Below, one piece after another: positions 1 through 12,469 of a stretch of 64,000 nucleotides of DNA; position 1 is the stretch's first letter, and each line of letters begins with the position of its first letter. Source of the DNA: Zonotrichia leucophrys gambelii (lineage: Eukaryota > Chordata > Aves > Passeriformes > Passerellidae). The position numbers and the translations under genes are program-made. The notes under the pieces were generated by a model. It was given only the letters and a program-made list of their open reading frames with translations. It did no database searches and was not told the DNA's origin. Where the stretch lies: positions 60,502,216 to 60,566,215 of the forward strand of contig NC_088171.1 of the NCBI RefSeq assembly GCF_028769735.1. The letters are read 5' to 3'.

Positions 1-705
1 CAGGGAGAAACTACTGGGTAACTTTTACTCCTTCGGTGAGGTCTTGAATCCAAGTGATTTTCAGATGATCAAGGCACACATACAACACTTGGTCATCTAC
101 ACATGCCAATAGACATGTGTCTGTTTTCCTTCTATGAGTCTTCTAATAATGACAAAAAATTACAGAAGTAGGTAAAAATCAGTTTAAAAATGCAGTTCCC
201 CCCCAATCAAATGCAACAGCTTTCAGCACCAGTGTGCTGAAAAGTGTGCAGTGGGTCAGATCCAACTTCCAAATGTTACAAAGGAAATATTAATGATTAT
301 GGAAGATCACCATAGCTCATTATTCCTACAGTCATGAAAATAGGATTGTGATTTCTCAACTGAACATTCCTACAATGAGAAAAGTATGATGATTAAAGTA
401 GAAAAGTAGCCTTTTCCACTTTAAGAATGTTTTTCATATTGTATTTCTTCCTCAACCTGTTCAAACAATGAAATAGAGTAGATTTTGTCACAGCAAAAAA
501 AATCTAGCTTCTTTCCTACTGTCATAATTGGAAAAAAAAAATCCTAGCTATTTTAAGTAAATTACATCTAAGAATTAGCTACTATAATGATTTCTTCATT
601 CTTAGTGAAAAACACACCAAGAACCAATCCACAATATACTAAAAACATGAACAATTCAAATTCCAAATTTTGTCAGTCTTTCAAGAAAACAACTAGTTGC
701 TAAAA
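1..705. other. AT-rich non-coding stretch
   Basis: No reading frame, RNA gene or mobile element is supportable here. It contains short A-runs and would be the 3' UTR side of the minus-strand candidate exon that ends at 706. I looked for a minus-strand AATAAA or ATTAAA and saw neither. Confidence 0.5.
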
Positions 706-931
706 TTAAGCATTTGCAGCCTCAGCTGCAAGCTTCTTCTCATCCTTCAGTCTAGTTCTCACACTGCTTATTAGGAAACCTACAACTCTACCAGACATAA
801 CATCATCAAAACAGGATGGAGCAATATCAGAAAATTCAGCAGAGAAATGGTTGAAGACAAGATATAAAAAAAAAATCAGAACTATACTGGGTAATGCTGG
901 ACCTTCTTTTAAGAATTTAATCATCATAGAG
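706..931 (-). CDS. Candidate terminal coding exon, unidentified protein
   Basis: On the minus strand a 3' splice-site-like sequence (TTGTCTTTAG) abuts an open frame of about 74 codons that ends in TAA at 706. The first base after AG completes a split codon, and the frame then runs through two adjacent Met codons. The peptide has a hydrophobic segment near residues 12-27 (PSIVLIFFLYLVF) and a charged, alanine-rich end (RTRLKDEKKLAAEAANA). This composition looks more protein-like than most random frames in the window. The upstream sequence is an extreme pyrimidine tract, the complement of the GGAA repeat. Against it: I do not recognise the family, no polyadenylation signal is visible downstream, and 74 codons can occur by chance. 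It could be a last exon, a decayed retrocopy, or a chance frame. Confidence 0.22.
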
Positions 932-944
932 CTAAAGACAATAT

Positions 945-1601
945 GAGGGAGGGAGGGAGGGAGGGAGGAAGGAAGGAAGTGGCGGAAGGAAGTGGCGGAA
1001 GGAAGGAAGGAAGTGGCGGAAGGAAGTGGCGGAAGGAAGTGGCGGAAGGAAGTGGCGGAAGGAAGGAAGTGGCGGAAGGAAGGAAGTGGCGGAAGGAAGG
1101 AAGGAAGGAAGTGGCGGAAGGAAGGAAGGAAGGAAGGAAGGAAGGAAGGAAGGAAGGAAGGAAGGAAGGAAGTGGCGGAAGGAAGGAAGTGGCGGAAGGA
1201 AGGAAGTGGCGGAAGGAAGGAAGTGGCGGAAGGAAGTGCGGAAGGAAGGGGCGGAAGGAAGGGGAAGGAAGGAAGGAAGGAAGGAAGTGGCGGAAGGAAG
1301 GAAGGAAGGAAGTGGCGGAAGGAAGGAAGGAAGGAAGGAAGGGAAGGAAGGAATGGAAGGAAGGAAGGAAGGAAGGAAGGAAGGAAGGAAGGAAGGAAGG
1401 AAGGAAGGAGGGAAGGAAGGAAGGAAGGAAGGAAGGAAGGAAGGAAGGAAGGAAGGAAGGAAGGAAGGAAGGAAGGAAGGAAGGAAGGAAGGAAGGAAGG
1501 AAGGAAGGAAGGAAGGAAGGAAGGAAGGAAGGAAGGAAGGAAGGAAGGAAGGAAGGAAGGAAGGAAGGAAGGAAGGAAGGAAGGAAGGAAGGAAGGAAGG
1601 A
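945..1601. repeat. GGAA microsatellite with interspersed GTGGC units
   Basis: A strand-asymmetric purine tract. It opens with five GGGA units (947-966), continues to about 1320 as GGAA runs broken by roughly fifteen copies of a GGAAGTGGC motif, and ends with nearly pure GGAA from about 1355 to 1601, with one GGAGGG interruption near 1407. All three plus-strand frames and one minus frame stay open only because of the repeat, so the long Arg/Lys/Glu/Gly-rich or Phe/Leu/Pro/Ser-rich frames here are not genes. The tract could form triplex DNA, the GGGA block could form a G-quadruplex, and GGAAGT resembles the ETS-family core site. Confidence 0.97.
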
Positions 1602-2531
1602 TTTCTGATACTCAGGTTGAAAGGTTCAAAACTGAAAACCAAATAAGCAGGGATATCCTTGTAGCTAAATTTAGATATTAGATTAGGACTTTAGTTCAAA
1701 ATCCCCTCTGCAACAGATTACATGTGGGAAATTATGATCTGATTTTCTAAAAATACCTCTGTGCTTAAAGAAGCACCTGCAGACATTGGCTGGCTGACTG
1801 CTAGTGGAATTTTTGACATTATACACAGACATTGTTTAGGTATTTATTCAGATTTTGCTGGTTTTTGTTTATACATTGTCTTATGCTGAGTGTACCTATG
1901 TTTGAGCTTGGATGAGGAATGTGCTTTTAATCTGAATCCCCTAAATGCACCCTCACCAGGCATCTGCCTGCACCCTGGAGCACTCCCTGAGCACATGAAT
2001 GAGGCCTCTTTCAGATGAAACTAAGATTTAAAATGTGCTCAAGGAGGACACCTAATGCAGTCTGAATGCAAATAGAATTTCAACCCATGGGACTGTGACC
2101 AAAGCAAAAATCCATCAAATGTGTATAGTACAGCCATGCCATCCTCACCACAAATTGTTTCACTCCACAGACAGTAGTCTGCGCCACTTATTACCATAAC
2201 TTCATGTCCACTTCCATAACAGGACTTAAAAGCCTAACCAAGGATTTTAGTTTAGGATGCGATAAGACACACAGTCAAAAGCCAGAGAGGATCTGAGAGA
2301 AAGGTGTTCCCCTGCCCCTCACTCCTTATAGGTTTGCTTAGTTGCTATTCCCAGAGTATGACTAAAATACACCAAATTCAGACTGCCCAAAATACAGTGG
2401 AAGTTGTTTCTTTATTCCAAAGCAGCAGAATTGATGTCTATTTCTACTCTAAAAAGCAGCAGGAGGTTAAAGTGGGTTTTAGTCCAGATCTTTAACAGTC
2501 ATATTAATATTTTGTCTTCTAGACACTAATC
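1602..2531. other. Non-coding stretch between repeat and LTR
   Basis: Unique-looking AT-rich DNA. I see no supportable exon, RNA or repeat boundary. A 63-codon frame near 2304-2495 has no family resemblance and no convincing splice sites. Confidence 0.5.
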
Positions 2532-2701
2532 TGTAGCCATCTTTTTAGTTGAATGTATTCTACTGTACAGACTATGGCTGAAGAAAGGGTCTTGGGATTT
2601 CTGCTGGTCAGAGTGACCCCAAGATGCCTTAGAAAGTCTCTTTTCCCAGCCTGGTGCTTGGAGAAGCAGTCAGAGCTCTTCATTTCTCAGTCTCAGGGTA
2701 G

Positions 2702-2707
2702 TTTATT
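2702..2707 (-). promoter_or_regulatory. AATAAA polyadenylation signal in minus-strand LTR
   Basis: TTTATT on the plus strand, in the expected place downstream of the LTR TATA-like box. Confidence 0.6.
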
Positions 2708-2803
2708 GTATCTTATCTATAAAATTCTTCCTCCTGTCCTGCCGAGGTCCACTAAGCAAGACAGACAGAGGCATTCTGCCTGTCCCCAGGACAGCGTTAT
2801 CTT

Positions 2804-2809
2804 CTTATA
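2804..2809 (-). promoter_or_regulatory. TATA-like box in minus-strand LTR
   Basis: TATAAG on the minus strand, about 410 bases from the LTR 5' end and about 100 bases before its AATAAA, consistent with the U3/R border. Confidence 0.5.
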
Positions 2810-3224
2810 CTAACAACTACGTGTACAATATTTACAATTACTTTCCAACACCTATCACCTGTGTTAGACAGTGAGCTTCTACTCTAAACCTATCTAAAAG
2901 TGCTACATCACAGCCAAAAATGGAGGCCAAGAAGAGGAAGAAAGGCTGGACATGCCCAAATTCCTCCTTCTTGCCCTCTGAACCCCCATTCTAAAAACCC
3001 CAAAAATCTATTTTTCACCCCCTGATAAATTCACTATCATTCTACTTAAACTGTCATGGCTTGCAGATCCTCCTATAAGGTTGGCAACTTTTTCCATGGG
3101 TCAAAATCAAAGTCACAGGTGTCCTGGGCTCTGTGCCAGGGTCTCTGAGCCCCCTGGCAGGGGTTCTGGCAATCCAGGACAGCCAGAGGGATGTCCGGAT
3201 GTCCCGAATTCTGACAAAAGGTAT

Positions 3225-3243
3225 AAAAAAAAAAAAAAAAAAA
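3225..3243 (+). repeat. Poly-A run of 19
   Basis: An uninterrupted A tract just outside the 5' end of the minus-strand LTR. It may be an older retroelement tail into which the LTR inserted nearby, or slippage. Confidence 0.9.
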
Positions 3244-6200
3244 GAAAACCTAACTGGAAAGAGCAGCATTTGATTAATGCAAGGGAACTCAGGTCCTTAT
3301 TTACTTTCTGGTCTGTTTCTGCATTTTGCATAAGCCTTTCAGTGGATAAGTAATATGTCAAAAAGTGTCAGTGATTGCTCACAAATTCTTTCAATTAAGC
3401 AAAGAGAGGCTGTGTGAAACGATATCAACATAGTTTTCACTCTCCTTTACTAGCCTGTAAATTTATTTAGATTTAGAATATTCAGAATTCTGCAATAGTT
3501 GACAACCTAAGACCCGTATAATATAATCCTGTAGGATTCAGGCAATTTCTCTGGGAGATGAAGGCTACTTTATGAGTTCCAGGTGAAGGAATCAAAATCT
3601 GCTGTCCCTCAGAGAACACTGGGTTTCCTGGACTGCCTTTAGTTTGTGTCTAAATAGCAATGTGTGTTCAGGGCCAGAGCCACCAGCAACATTTTAAACT
3701 TTCAAAATACCGAAGTAGCTCTTCCTCACCACCCCCCTCACCCCCCAAAAATAATGGTGCTGGTAGTCTCTAGAGCAAGTGGTCTGGGAGGGAACCACTT
3801 TCTTCTTAAACCTGTGACTTCACAGTGGATGGTACATCAACTGCTGTGCTGAGGTCCATACCAGGGAGGAAACAGAGGACTGACAATCCTCACTCTTGTC
3901 CCTGGCAGCACAAAAATTTCCAGTCTGATGCGACAGGAGTTCCAGGCTGAGGGCACAGTGGCTCTGTGCAGCTCCTGTCAGACAGATCTCCTGGTAGAAC
4001 AGGAAGAGTCCCAGCCCCGCTGCAGCTGGATGGGAGGAGCTCTTTAGGATGTGCTGCTCCCTTTAAGAAGGAAGATGGATGAGCAGAGGCAGAAGCACAG
4101 CAGCTCAGCCAAGAGACAGAACTCCATGGACTAGAGCATGTCAGGAGCCTTGCCATAATAATACAGATTTCTTAGTGCTGACTAATTTTGGATTCAAGTG
4201 TCCACTTACAACTACTGCAGTGCTGTGGCCCTGGTACACCAGTCACTTTCCCTAAAGACAGAATTAATCTTTTGGATCTTGGATCCCTGCACCAGCTCTT
4301 CTCCTGAAAACATGTGATACTGCCAAGAGATACCAGGCCCAAAGCATGCCAGAACAAGAGAATAACTCAGCTAAATGGGTCTGTACCAAGCCTTTCCTGG
4401 CCTTCATGCGCTGCTCAAGATGTGAAAGCCCTTCCTTTCCTTGTTCCATTTCATCTACAAAATGCAAAACCAGCACTCTCTCCCTATCCTCTGAAGGACA
4501 CAGTGCCTGGAATCAGGGAGCCAGAACAGGACCTTTAAACAGGCCAATGCAACCCAAAACACAAAGAGCTGGTAACCACTTCTGGCTTCATTTAAAAGAC
4601 AAGCCTGGAGAAGGTGAAGTATTTAGATGGCTGCACTGCTTGGGCACAAGTGACCATCCAGGAAAGAAATTTCTCTTATTTTCCTCTACATCTGATATCT
4701 TCTTCAAAGAGACCACAAGCAAGTGGATGCTGCATAGTTGGAGCCTCCTGAACATGAGCTTGGCTTGCAGCAACAGGAGGGAGTGAGAGACTCAGAAACT
4801 TAGATGTTCTCAGGGTCCCAGCTTAAACACAGCCTTTGTTTACAGCACCACAGACTATAAACCTGCATTTAAATTTGAAAGGTTGTTTTGTGGCAGCTTT
4901 CTTTGAAAACATGTCACACTTAAAAGAGCTGCGAGTCATTCCCTCGTTAACTCAGCATACTTCCAATTTATTTTTCATCGGCTGCTACATCCCTAAATAT
5001 TTCCTTTTAATATACCATCTTAGAATTTACACAGTGAGCTTCCCCATGCTATATGGCTGAGAGGAAGTGCATACTGTGATGATTGCAGCTCATCCATGAT
5101 GAAAAATATCTATCATTATATGCTGCCCCCCCAGTTCTTGTGCACAGTTATAATAGCTACACTTTGGTGCAATCAAAATGCTTTTTATACAGAGCTTCCA
5201 TATAATCAGGAAAGGAGGAAAAAAAGAAGTAGATAACTGTATATGAACATTGCCAAGGACTTAGTCCTTTTAGAAACCACAAGGGTGTTGAAGTGTGCCC
5301 TCTGCTCCTCTGAGCTCTTTGCCAGTGAAGAGCCCCCAGCAGATGTCAGAAAACACTCTACACCTGAGTTATGAGCCCAGAGACTGGCACATTCCTGGCA
5401 GCACGGTAGGTTTAATCACATGTGCCTATTTGGGACACATGCTCTGGCAAAGGCCAAAGTTACAAGTGCAAAAGGTAGAAGTGCAAAATGAAACAGTGAG
5501 AAAATGAAGACAGTAAAGAATTAAAATTCAAAACGGTTACAAGATTAATTATACTACAGGCAAAAGCATTATTGAAAGAAGCCAGCAGCAAGAGGTACTC
5601 TGAAAACCACCAAACTGAATGGAAAAAGGGGACCCTTGGCATGCCTGAGCCATATCCCACTGAATCTACACGACTCTGGAATGGTTGTGCCTCGCCCAGC
5701 TGGGAGATGCTGCTCTCCTACTGCATCCTTTTAGAAAACCATCTGTTGGATTACACACAGTCCCCACACTGGAGGAAATGGCAGGAGTCACACTGTTTTC
5801 TCCTGCCTTGCAAAACTGATATTTTAGATATAAACAGATTCTATTGAAAATGCAAAGGCCATTCTCTGCCAAGCTTTTACTAATCAAAAACAGTTCAACA
5901 TGAATTTGCAAAATATCCCAGGCAACATGAATCTTGCATTTTGTGGATAAAAAGTTTTTTAGAGAAAAATAAAAAGACTACATGTAGCTCTAGAGTATAT
6001 CTCTCAATGAAAAAAAAAATTGTGTGGGGAGGGTTTCAAATGGGACTGAAATGAAATTTGATGAACACATCCTTTTTCTCTCTCTCTTTCCTCGCCCACA
6101 GCATTTAAAGGCAGCAGGGCATTGTGACAACACAGACAGCTAATTGCAAGGAAATGGATGTCTGATGCCATTAACACTACCCACTTTCCTTGGACATTTA

Positions 6201-9200
6201 AAATAAAAACAAAACACACCACTAGGCACACAGTTCTCTCCCTGGGGTGGAGATGAGAGAACGCCTGAACTACATGTGATAGATGTTAAGTCAGATTGCT
6301 TAATGCACTACTGGAGGGAGCTCAGATACACCTAAATGAGGATGGTATTTGAACCTAATACAGAACAGAATACTTGCAGCCTGCAGTGTAGATGTTCAGT
6401 CTTAATTTTAGGAAACAGCTCTAAAACTTCATCATTTGAACCCACTGAAGTTGTCATTTAAGCATTCTAATTAAAAATAGTATTGTCTTTAAGGTAAAAT
6501 GAATAATAACCACAAGTACTCAGGCCATAAATAAGAAATTTTATATATAGACAATTACATGTACAAAGAAATAGTAATAAGTGTTTGTGGGGGAAAAAAG
6601 CTGTCTAAAAAGTTAGCTTTTGTTCTGTACATGACAGTAGGAAACAGAATGCCTGATGATCACTCATTTAGCATTGGTAGCAGGGAAAATGGTACAAAAC
6701 CATTTCTTGTTTCATTGGATGTTCAAACATAAGCATTGCTCAAATGCAGAGTTACATGAAGGACAGGAAGAGGAAAAAAGTTGAAATGACTGAAGAAATT
6801 GCTCAAAATCTCAGGAATGCAATCAAAATGGGAATGCAAAATCAATTCCATGCAATCATAAGTGATGGACTTACACCACTTTAAAAATTCAATGAATATA
6901 TTTGTTTTAAAAATACACCTGCAAGACATCATCTTGTTTCTATTTTGAACAGTTGTGTACTAAACCTCTAAAAAGGTTTGGAAATTACAATGGATTCTTA
7001 ATTATAGTGGCACTGTTTAGCACCATCAGAATTACTGAACTTACCTAACAACTGCACTATTACCAACTTTGAACTTGAAATAATACCTTTATTATAACAT
7101 ACCCTCTTGTTTTAATACAACATGAATTGTTTTAAACACTTATTATCACACAGTAAAATATGACCTTGACTAGATTTGACTGTATCATTTCAAACCACTC
7201 ATTTCCCCTTCATTTTTGTTAAGAAAAACATCTTGAAAGCATCATGGCTAGAAGTCAGAATTTGAAGTTATTATATATAAACGCAACAGATCATATTATT
7301 ACTGAAAGAGACTTTTCTTGATAAGTTGGTCTACCATTGCCTTCTTTGGAGGAAAAATGAGTAGCTACTATTTACAATTTGGACTACAACCTGAATTCAC
7401 TGAAATCAGTGGGAGATTTTCCTATTAATTTTGGTAGCAGCGGGATTGGACCATTAATGTAATAAAATAGGTCGTGTAAAAAATTCCCAGCTCAAATCAT
7501 TACTGAATTAGCAGCCTGCAATTAATTTGTACCATCTCAAGTTGCTGGATAAAATTAAACATCCACAAATCTAGTTTTGAAACATATATGAAGTAAAAAT
7601 AGATAATAATTAAAAGTCTGACCTAACTAGTTATTAAATTACTATTTTATGTATAAACAAATCTTAATGAGTGCTATTAATTTAACACAAGTGATTGCCT
7701 AGGAAAAATCAGGTAATATTTTTATAGCCAAAGTTTTTTCAGTTTAATTCTTCAGTTTAACAATTTATGTTGTGCCTTTTGTAGGGTATCTCTGAAATGA
7801 TCTCAGCAGTAAATTGCTTGTGCTTGTCTGCTGATTGTGATGTGAAGAGGCTGGTTGGGCCAGCAGCTGAAGGGCTCTATTTATACACCTGGCTGGTTAG
7901 ATTGAATGGACCTGCAGGAAGAACCAGCCCCATCAGAGCTTCTTCAATGGTCTCCATCTTGACCTTGAATTTGACCTTTGCCGTGGTCCACTTCCATCTC
8001 CATAAAAATGAGCTAAAGGCTAGATTGTCATCTATTTGCTCTTTTCTGTTTTCCTGGGTTTGATGATATATTCCTAGAGTTGCCTAAACCAGATTAATTA
8101 TCACACTTTGTTGTGAATCATAGGAAAAGAGTTTGCAGTGCACGAGTGAATGGGTATGTGCAATTCCTGCTAATGCTGAACTGGCATTGTTATTCAAAAC
8201 AGAAAATGCTGATTACTGGGGTAACATTGGGAAAGGGGTTCCCACCACAGAATGAAATGAAAGGTCAAACAGCTTAAGGGGATCAAACAAATAAAATATG
8301 CAAGATAAGCAATTTCTGTACTCCTATGGCTCTGATCTCAAACTGAAACTCTTCACATTCACTCTCACTATGAAGGTAGCACATACAATGATCACTTCAC
8401 TGGTTTAGATACAGCATATCATCTTACCAGAAATAGAAATGAGAATGTCACTGATTACAGTTTTCCAGAATTTGTCAGGGCAGGAACTTGATTTATCAAT
8501 GAGTGCTTCCTTTTGAAAGTAATTTAATAAAATGTGCACAGGTCCTAGTACCTATGTTTCACGTAATTGTATTTTGTCTGTCAGAAGTGAAAGGATATTT
8601 TTATTTAATTTGTCTTGTAATTGCTGGGTAGAGATTAAATAAGCATGCCATAAATTTCAAATTATATTGCAAAGGAAATGTAACATATCAGCCTTGGGCT
8701 TGAGTAGATCATTTCTCATTTATGCATAATTTTTTACAATTGCAACTTTTTCCATGTAGAGACACTATAGACAGAATTGTACAACCCTATAACTCTCCTG
8801 AGCTATACACTCCATTAAGTAACTTGTTTGGGTGCCAGGCTGTGTTTGGGCATTCACTGAGAGCTCATGGGTTTAATATCCTGACTAGGATGACTCCATT
8901 CTGGTACTCTTTGATGGTCACCTCAGGTCATTGGTGCTGGTGTTTAACTTACATCAAAGTCAGCTCCAGAAACAGGTACCAAATACTGTAGAATTTTTTT
9001 TTTTCACTTTTTTATCTTTTTTTTATTATTATTATTTGTGTGGGTCATTAGAATGTTTAAAATTTTAATCTCACCAATACACAATTTCAGATTATGATTT
9101 TGTTAATGCTCTCACAAACAGAATATTAGGCCTAGGTACACAGTTTGACTGCAATAAATATCATAAAAATTATTTGCCCTGCAGATCTTTCTTCTTTCTA

Positions 9201-10339
9201 AAATCCCTACCATAAATTTGATTGCTTTTCTCAAGACAAATCTGCTATAGTTTATTCAGGTATTTTTAGCTACTCACTGATTTGAGCATGTTTGAAATGC
9301 AGGTTGCAGAATTTTCTGCATGAATAACTGTTGTAACAGATGGAAGTGTTGGTATAGAAAATGCTCTTATAAGCACCTAGTAACGTGCAAAGGAAAGGAT
9401 TACCAATTACCTCAGACCATCCACAGTCACTGCTCCAAGAAGTCTTGGGCGCATTGGTTTGTTCATTGCTTCTGTGTGGCAACCAAATAATGGATAAAAT
9501 TTTGGCATTCTCACATAGTTTCTGAGAAGGATCAATGTGTAACAAGAGGAAAAGGAGCAAAGGCCAAGGATAACAAGTAAAACAGCAGTCTATTTGGCTG
9601 TAGCAACACATTTTTAATCACCAAAACTATTTGATTCCTCATTAGTACTTCAGAAAAGTATTTAGTTAGAGCTTCCTGGGTCAAATTTGGGTTGACTCAG
9701 CAGAAAGTATAATATTCTCCATTTTTATTCTGCCTTCCATAAATTACCTTCACAAGGAGTTAAACAATGGTAGCATTGTGGTACAATGGCTTACTTGTCA
9801 TTTGTTGTCAAGGAAAAGGTGCCCAATGCTGACTTCTGTACTCTTTGCCATTAGATAAATAGACACACAAACTTCTGGCTGTTTGGACCTTGCAATCCTT
9901 TATCCCCACGAGAAAACCATTAATCTTTTGCATCAGAACATACATCAAAAACTAGACGCAAGATACCCATGATTCCTTGTATTCTATTCCCCTGGGCTCT
10001 CTGTGCAAAGAGAGAGAGATTGATTTTTACTTTTTTAGGGTGGATTTGCTCTTAAATTAGCCTCTTTTTTTCCTTTTTTTTTTTTTCAACATTTCATTCT
10101 ATAAAATCACAGTAATGGAGGAAAAGCAGAACCAGCAATGTTAACTAGATGAAACATGGATTTTACATACACATACACTTTTAGGATTTTGAGCGGAATT
10201 CCAAGCAAGTGAAACTTTTCTGAGTCAGAAAACTACAGGGGTTTAATATTATGATAACACTACCAAACACCCTGTAACTGTGATAGCCCTGCAGCTCACT
10301 GCATCCTCTGGGAAGTGAAATCCTGCCTTGCAGCAGGAG
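3244..10339. other. AT-rich stretch with no supportable gene
   Basis: Frames of 60-146 codons occur (for example around 4346-4786 and 5572-5847) but lack recognisable motifs, splice context or codon pattern. No RNA gene or mobile-element boundary could be fixed. Confidence 0.5.
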
Positions 10340-10620
10340 AAGTGGATACGGCCCCAGGCGCCCGAAGGGGAAGGCGCTTGGCCAAGGGCTGCAGCCCAGG
10401 GGTGAGCCAGGGGCACACGGAGCACAGGGATCCATCCACACTCTCTGCCTTCCCATTAGCTGCTGGCTGGGCTCCAAGAAAAGCAAGGCTTGCCCAGCAC
10501 AAGGCACAGGAGGACGACTATTCACACGTGTCTGTAGAACCAGCTGCGAGGGGAAGGCACGAGCTACAGCAGTGTCAAACATATGTGGCGGCTGTCAGGC
10601 CCCAATGCCACGGTGCCAGG
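10340..10620. other. Small CpG-enriched, GC-rich patch
   Basis: About eleven CpG dinucleotides in roughly 280 bp, against very few in the surrounding AT-rich DNA. Local motifs include GGCGCC, CACGTG-like CACACGTG, and several GGCG cores. No convincing coding frame spans it. It could be a small regulatory CpG patch or an old GC-rich retroelement fragment. Confidence 0.4.
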
Positions 10621-12427
10621 GAAAGAAAAAGCAGGATGGGGAATCAAAATTAAGTTCTTAATAAAAAAGGATGTCTTCAGCATACATGACAAAATTTTAA
10701 CCTTGTGTTTTCTGCACTTTTTTTCCCCTTCAATTCCAGACGCAAAATATGTGTATGGGAAAGGAAATATGATCTCTGGCCTCTACCCCATCTCTGCACT
10801 TCTGAACCAGCTTTCAGTTGTGTAAAAGAAAGCAAGCATGCAAGAAATAAAATGATACCACAAATCAACCCAATTTTGGGACTGGAAGTCAGAGTATGTT
10901 TACAAATTACTCTCTTTCTATTTGAATAAATTTATTTCTGCATGTATTCCCCAAGTGTTTTATTGAAAATCTGATATTGATGACTGTGTTAGCCAAGAAT
11001 TATCATTGAGCTGTGAAGATTTTTTTTTTCCCTGTGGATTGCGCGATAAATATGGGGTTTGGGTTTTTTAATGTTTTTAAGATAGTCTTTAATTTGGGAC
11101 ATGACTCCCTTATATGTGTGATTTCACACTGCTTTATTGTCTGGATACTTGTAATGGCTGCTATTACTAAAATGTGGTCTTTTAGCAGAAGAACTACAGA
11201 ATTTAAAGTTATTTAATACAGTCTTTTAACACACTGATACTAATTTAAAAGAGGAATATAGATATGAGTGTCTGGCCTTCAGCCACAGAAACCACCTGCT
11301 CAGTGAAAAATCTTAAGAGCTAGGATCAACTTTTACATCAGGGATGGATTCCCACAAATCTTATTGCAGAAAATCTCCAAAATTTGTAACTCCTTTATGT
11401 AACAGAGTGATTCTAGCGAACCAGTGTTCTCTGGGAGCAAGAAAGAGAGGTGAGAAAAGCTTAATATTGTTGGTTATAAGATACTAGTAATTTTCCCTGC
11501 TTAAAAGTTCCATTCTTTTTGAGTGTGCCTGTTTGCAGTGAGCAGTTGAGGGACTGTTGCAAGAAATGTCCCTTCCCACTCAGCATCTCCCGTGGTGCTT
11601 TGGATGTGAATGAGTTGCAGAAGTTACTGCAGAGTCCTTGGAGCTCCCTCTGCACCCAGGTGCTGGCACCAGAAGAAGGAGATGACACAGCAACATTGGT
11701 CATGCAGCAACCTGCCCCTGTTCCTGCTCCTGTGGGAGAAAACAAACATTGAGAAAGGGAGACAGACAGAGGTTCATTGAGCTGAGGAGCAGCTCAGAGG
11801 AGCGGTGGAGAGTGCAAGGGACTTGAGCAGGCACATCTCGGTTTTAGGATGACAAGGAGGACTGAAAAAAAGGAAACCTTTTCTCACCCCAGAAGGTGAT
11901 AAATTATTGTCACCAAAAGAGTGGGGGCTAAATGAAAAAAATGTAAATGTCCAGCCATGCATCTATGTAGATGATCTTCTCAAGTTTAAAATGTGGAAGG
12001 AAAATTGATAAGTGAAAAAACCCATGTGCCAATTAATCCAATTCTGGTATTCAAGATTTGTGTTTCTAGATTTACAAAGCCCTGAAAGTACTTGGAATGA
12101 TTGTGAGAAGGCATGAACTGATGAACATCATACAGGTATCAGTATCATTGTTACAACTTGCACAGACCCAAGATTTGCTTTTGAACACTTACAGGAGTGC
12201 AGTGTCTGTAGTTCCCATACCACTAGCAAGGACCTCTAAATTGTAGCAGAAACACTCAGATTCTTACTGAGAAAGCACCACTGCTGAGGAGTTTGGCTGT
12301 TAACAATATCCTGTGCTTGTTAATGCCAGATTGCTGAAAGAACTCACAATCTCAATGTAAAATCCCCTTAAAAATAAGTTACCCATAAAGACCACGAGGA
12401 AACTTGGCTTGTAGCATACTTGGAGTT

Positions 12428-12469
12428 AGTGTTTACAACTCCATCAACAGTGTTTACAATTCCATCAAC
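12428..12469. repeat. 21-bp tandem duplication
   Basis: Two adjacent copies of a 21-bp unit starting AGTGTTTACAAC, differing at one base (C/T). This looks like a small recent duplication. Confidence 0.9.

Larger units (their letters stand above)
2532..3216 (-). mobile_element. Solo-type ERV LTR, minus strand
   Basis: Read on the minus strand, the element begins TGTCAGAATTCGGGACATCC at 3216 and ends near GGCTACA at 2532. It contains in order a TATA-like TATAAG (2804-2809), a region rich in polar dinucleotides, and AATAAA (2702-2707) about 100 bases further on. This U3-R-U5 order is what an LTR should show. The sequence around TATA and AATAAA matches my memory of a passerine endogenous retrovirus LTR, but I cannot give a family name. 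The 3' boundary is approximate, and I could not find a matching target-site duplication, so it may be truncated or older than the other LTRs. No internal retroviral sequence is seen on either side. Confidence 0.72.

Noticed and set aside
932..1681. Long frames rich in Arg-Lys-Glu-Gly (plus) and Phe-Leu-Pro-Ser (minus)
   Set aside because: They exist only because the GGAA repeat contains no stop in several frames. They have no protein-like complexity.
11519..11752. 77-codon frame with Pro/Ala-rich end
   Set aside because: A pyrimidine-rich acceptor-like site lies upstream, but the peptide is not recognised and no polyadenylation signal follows, so it stays below the reporting threshold.
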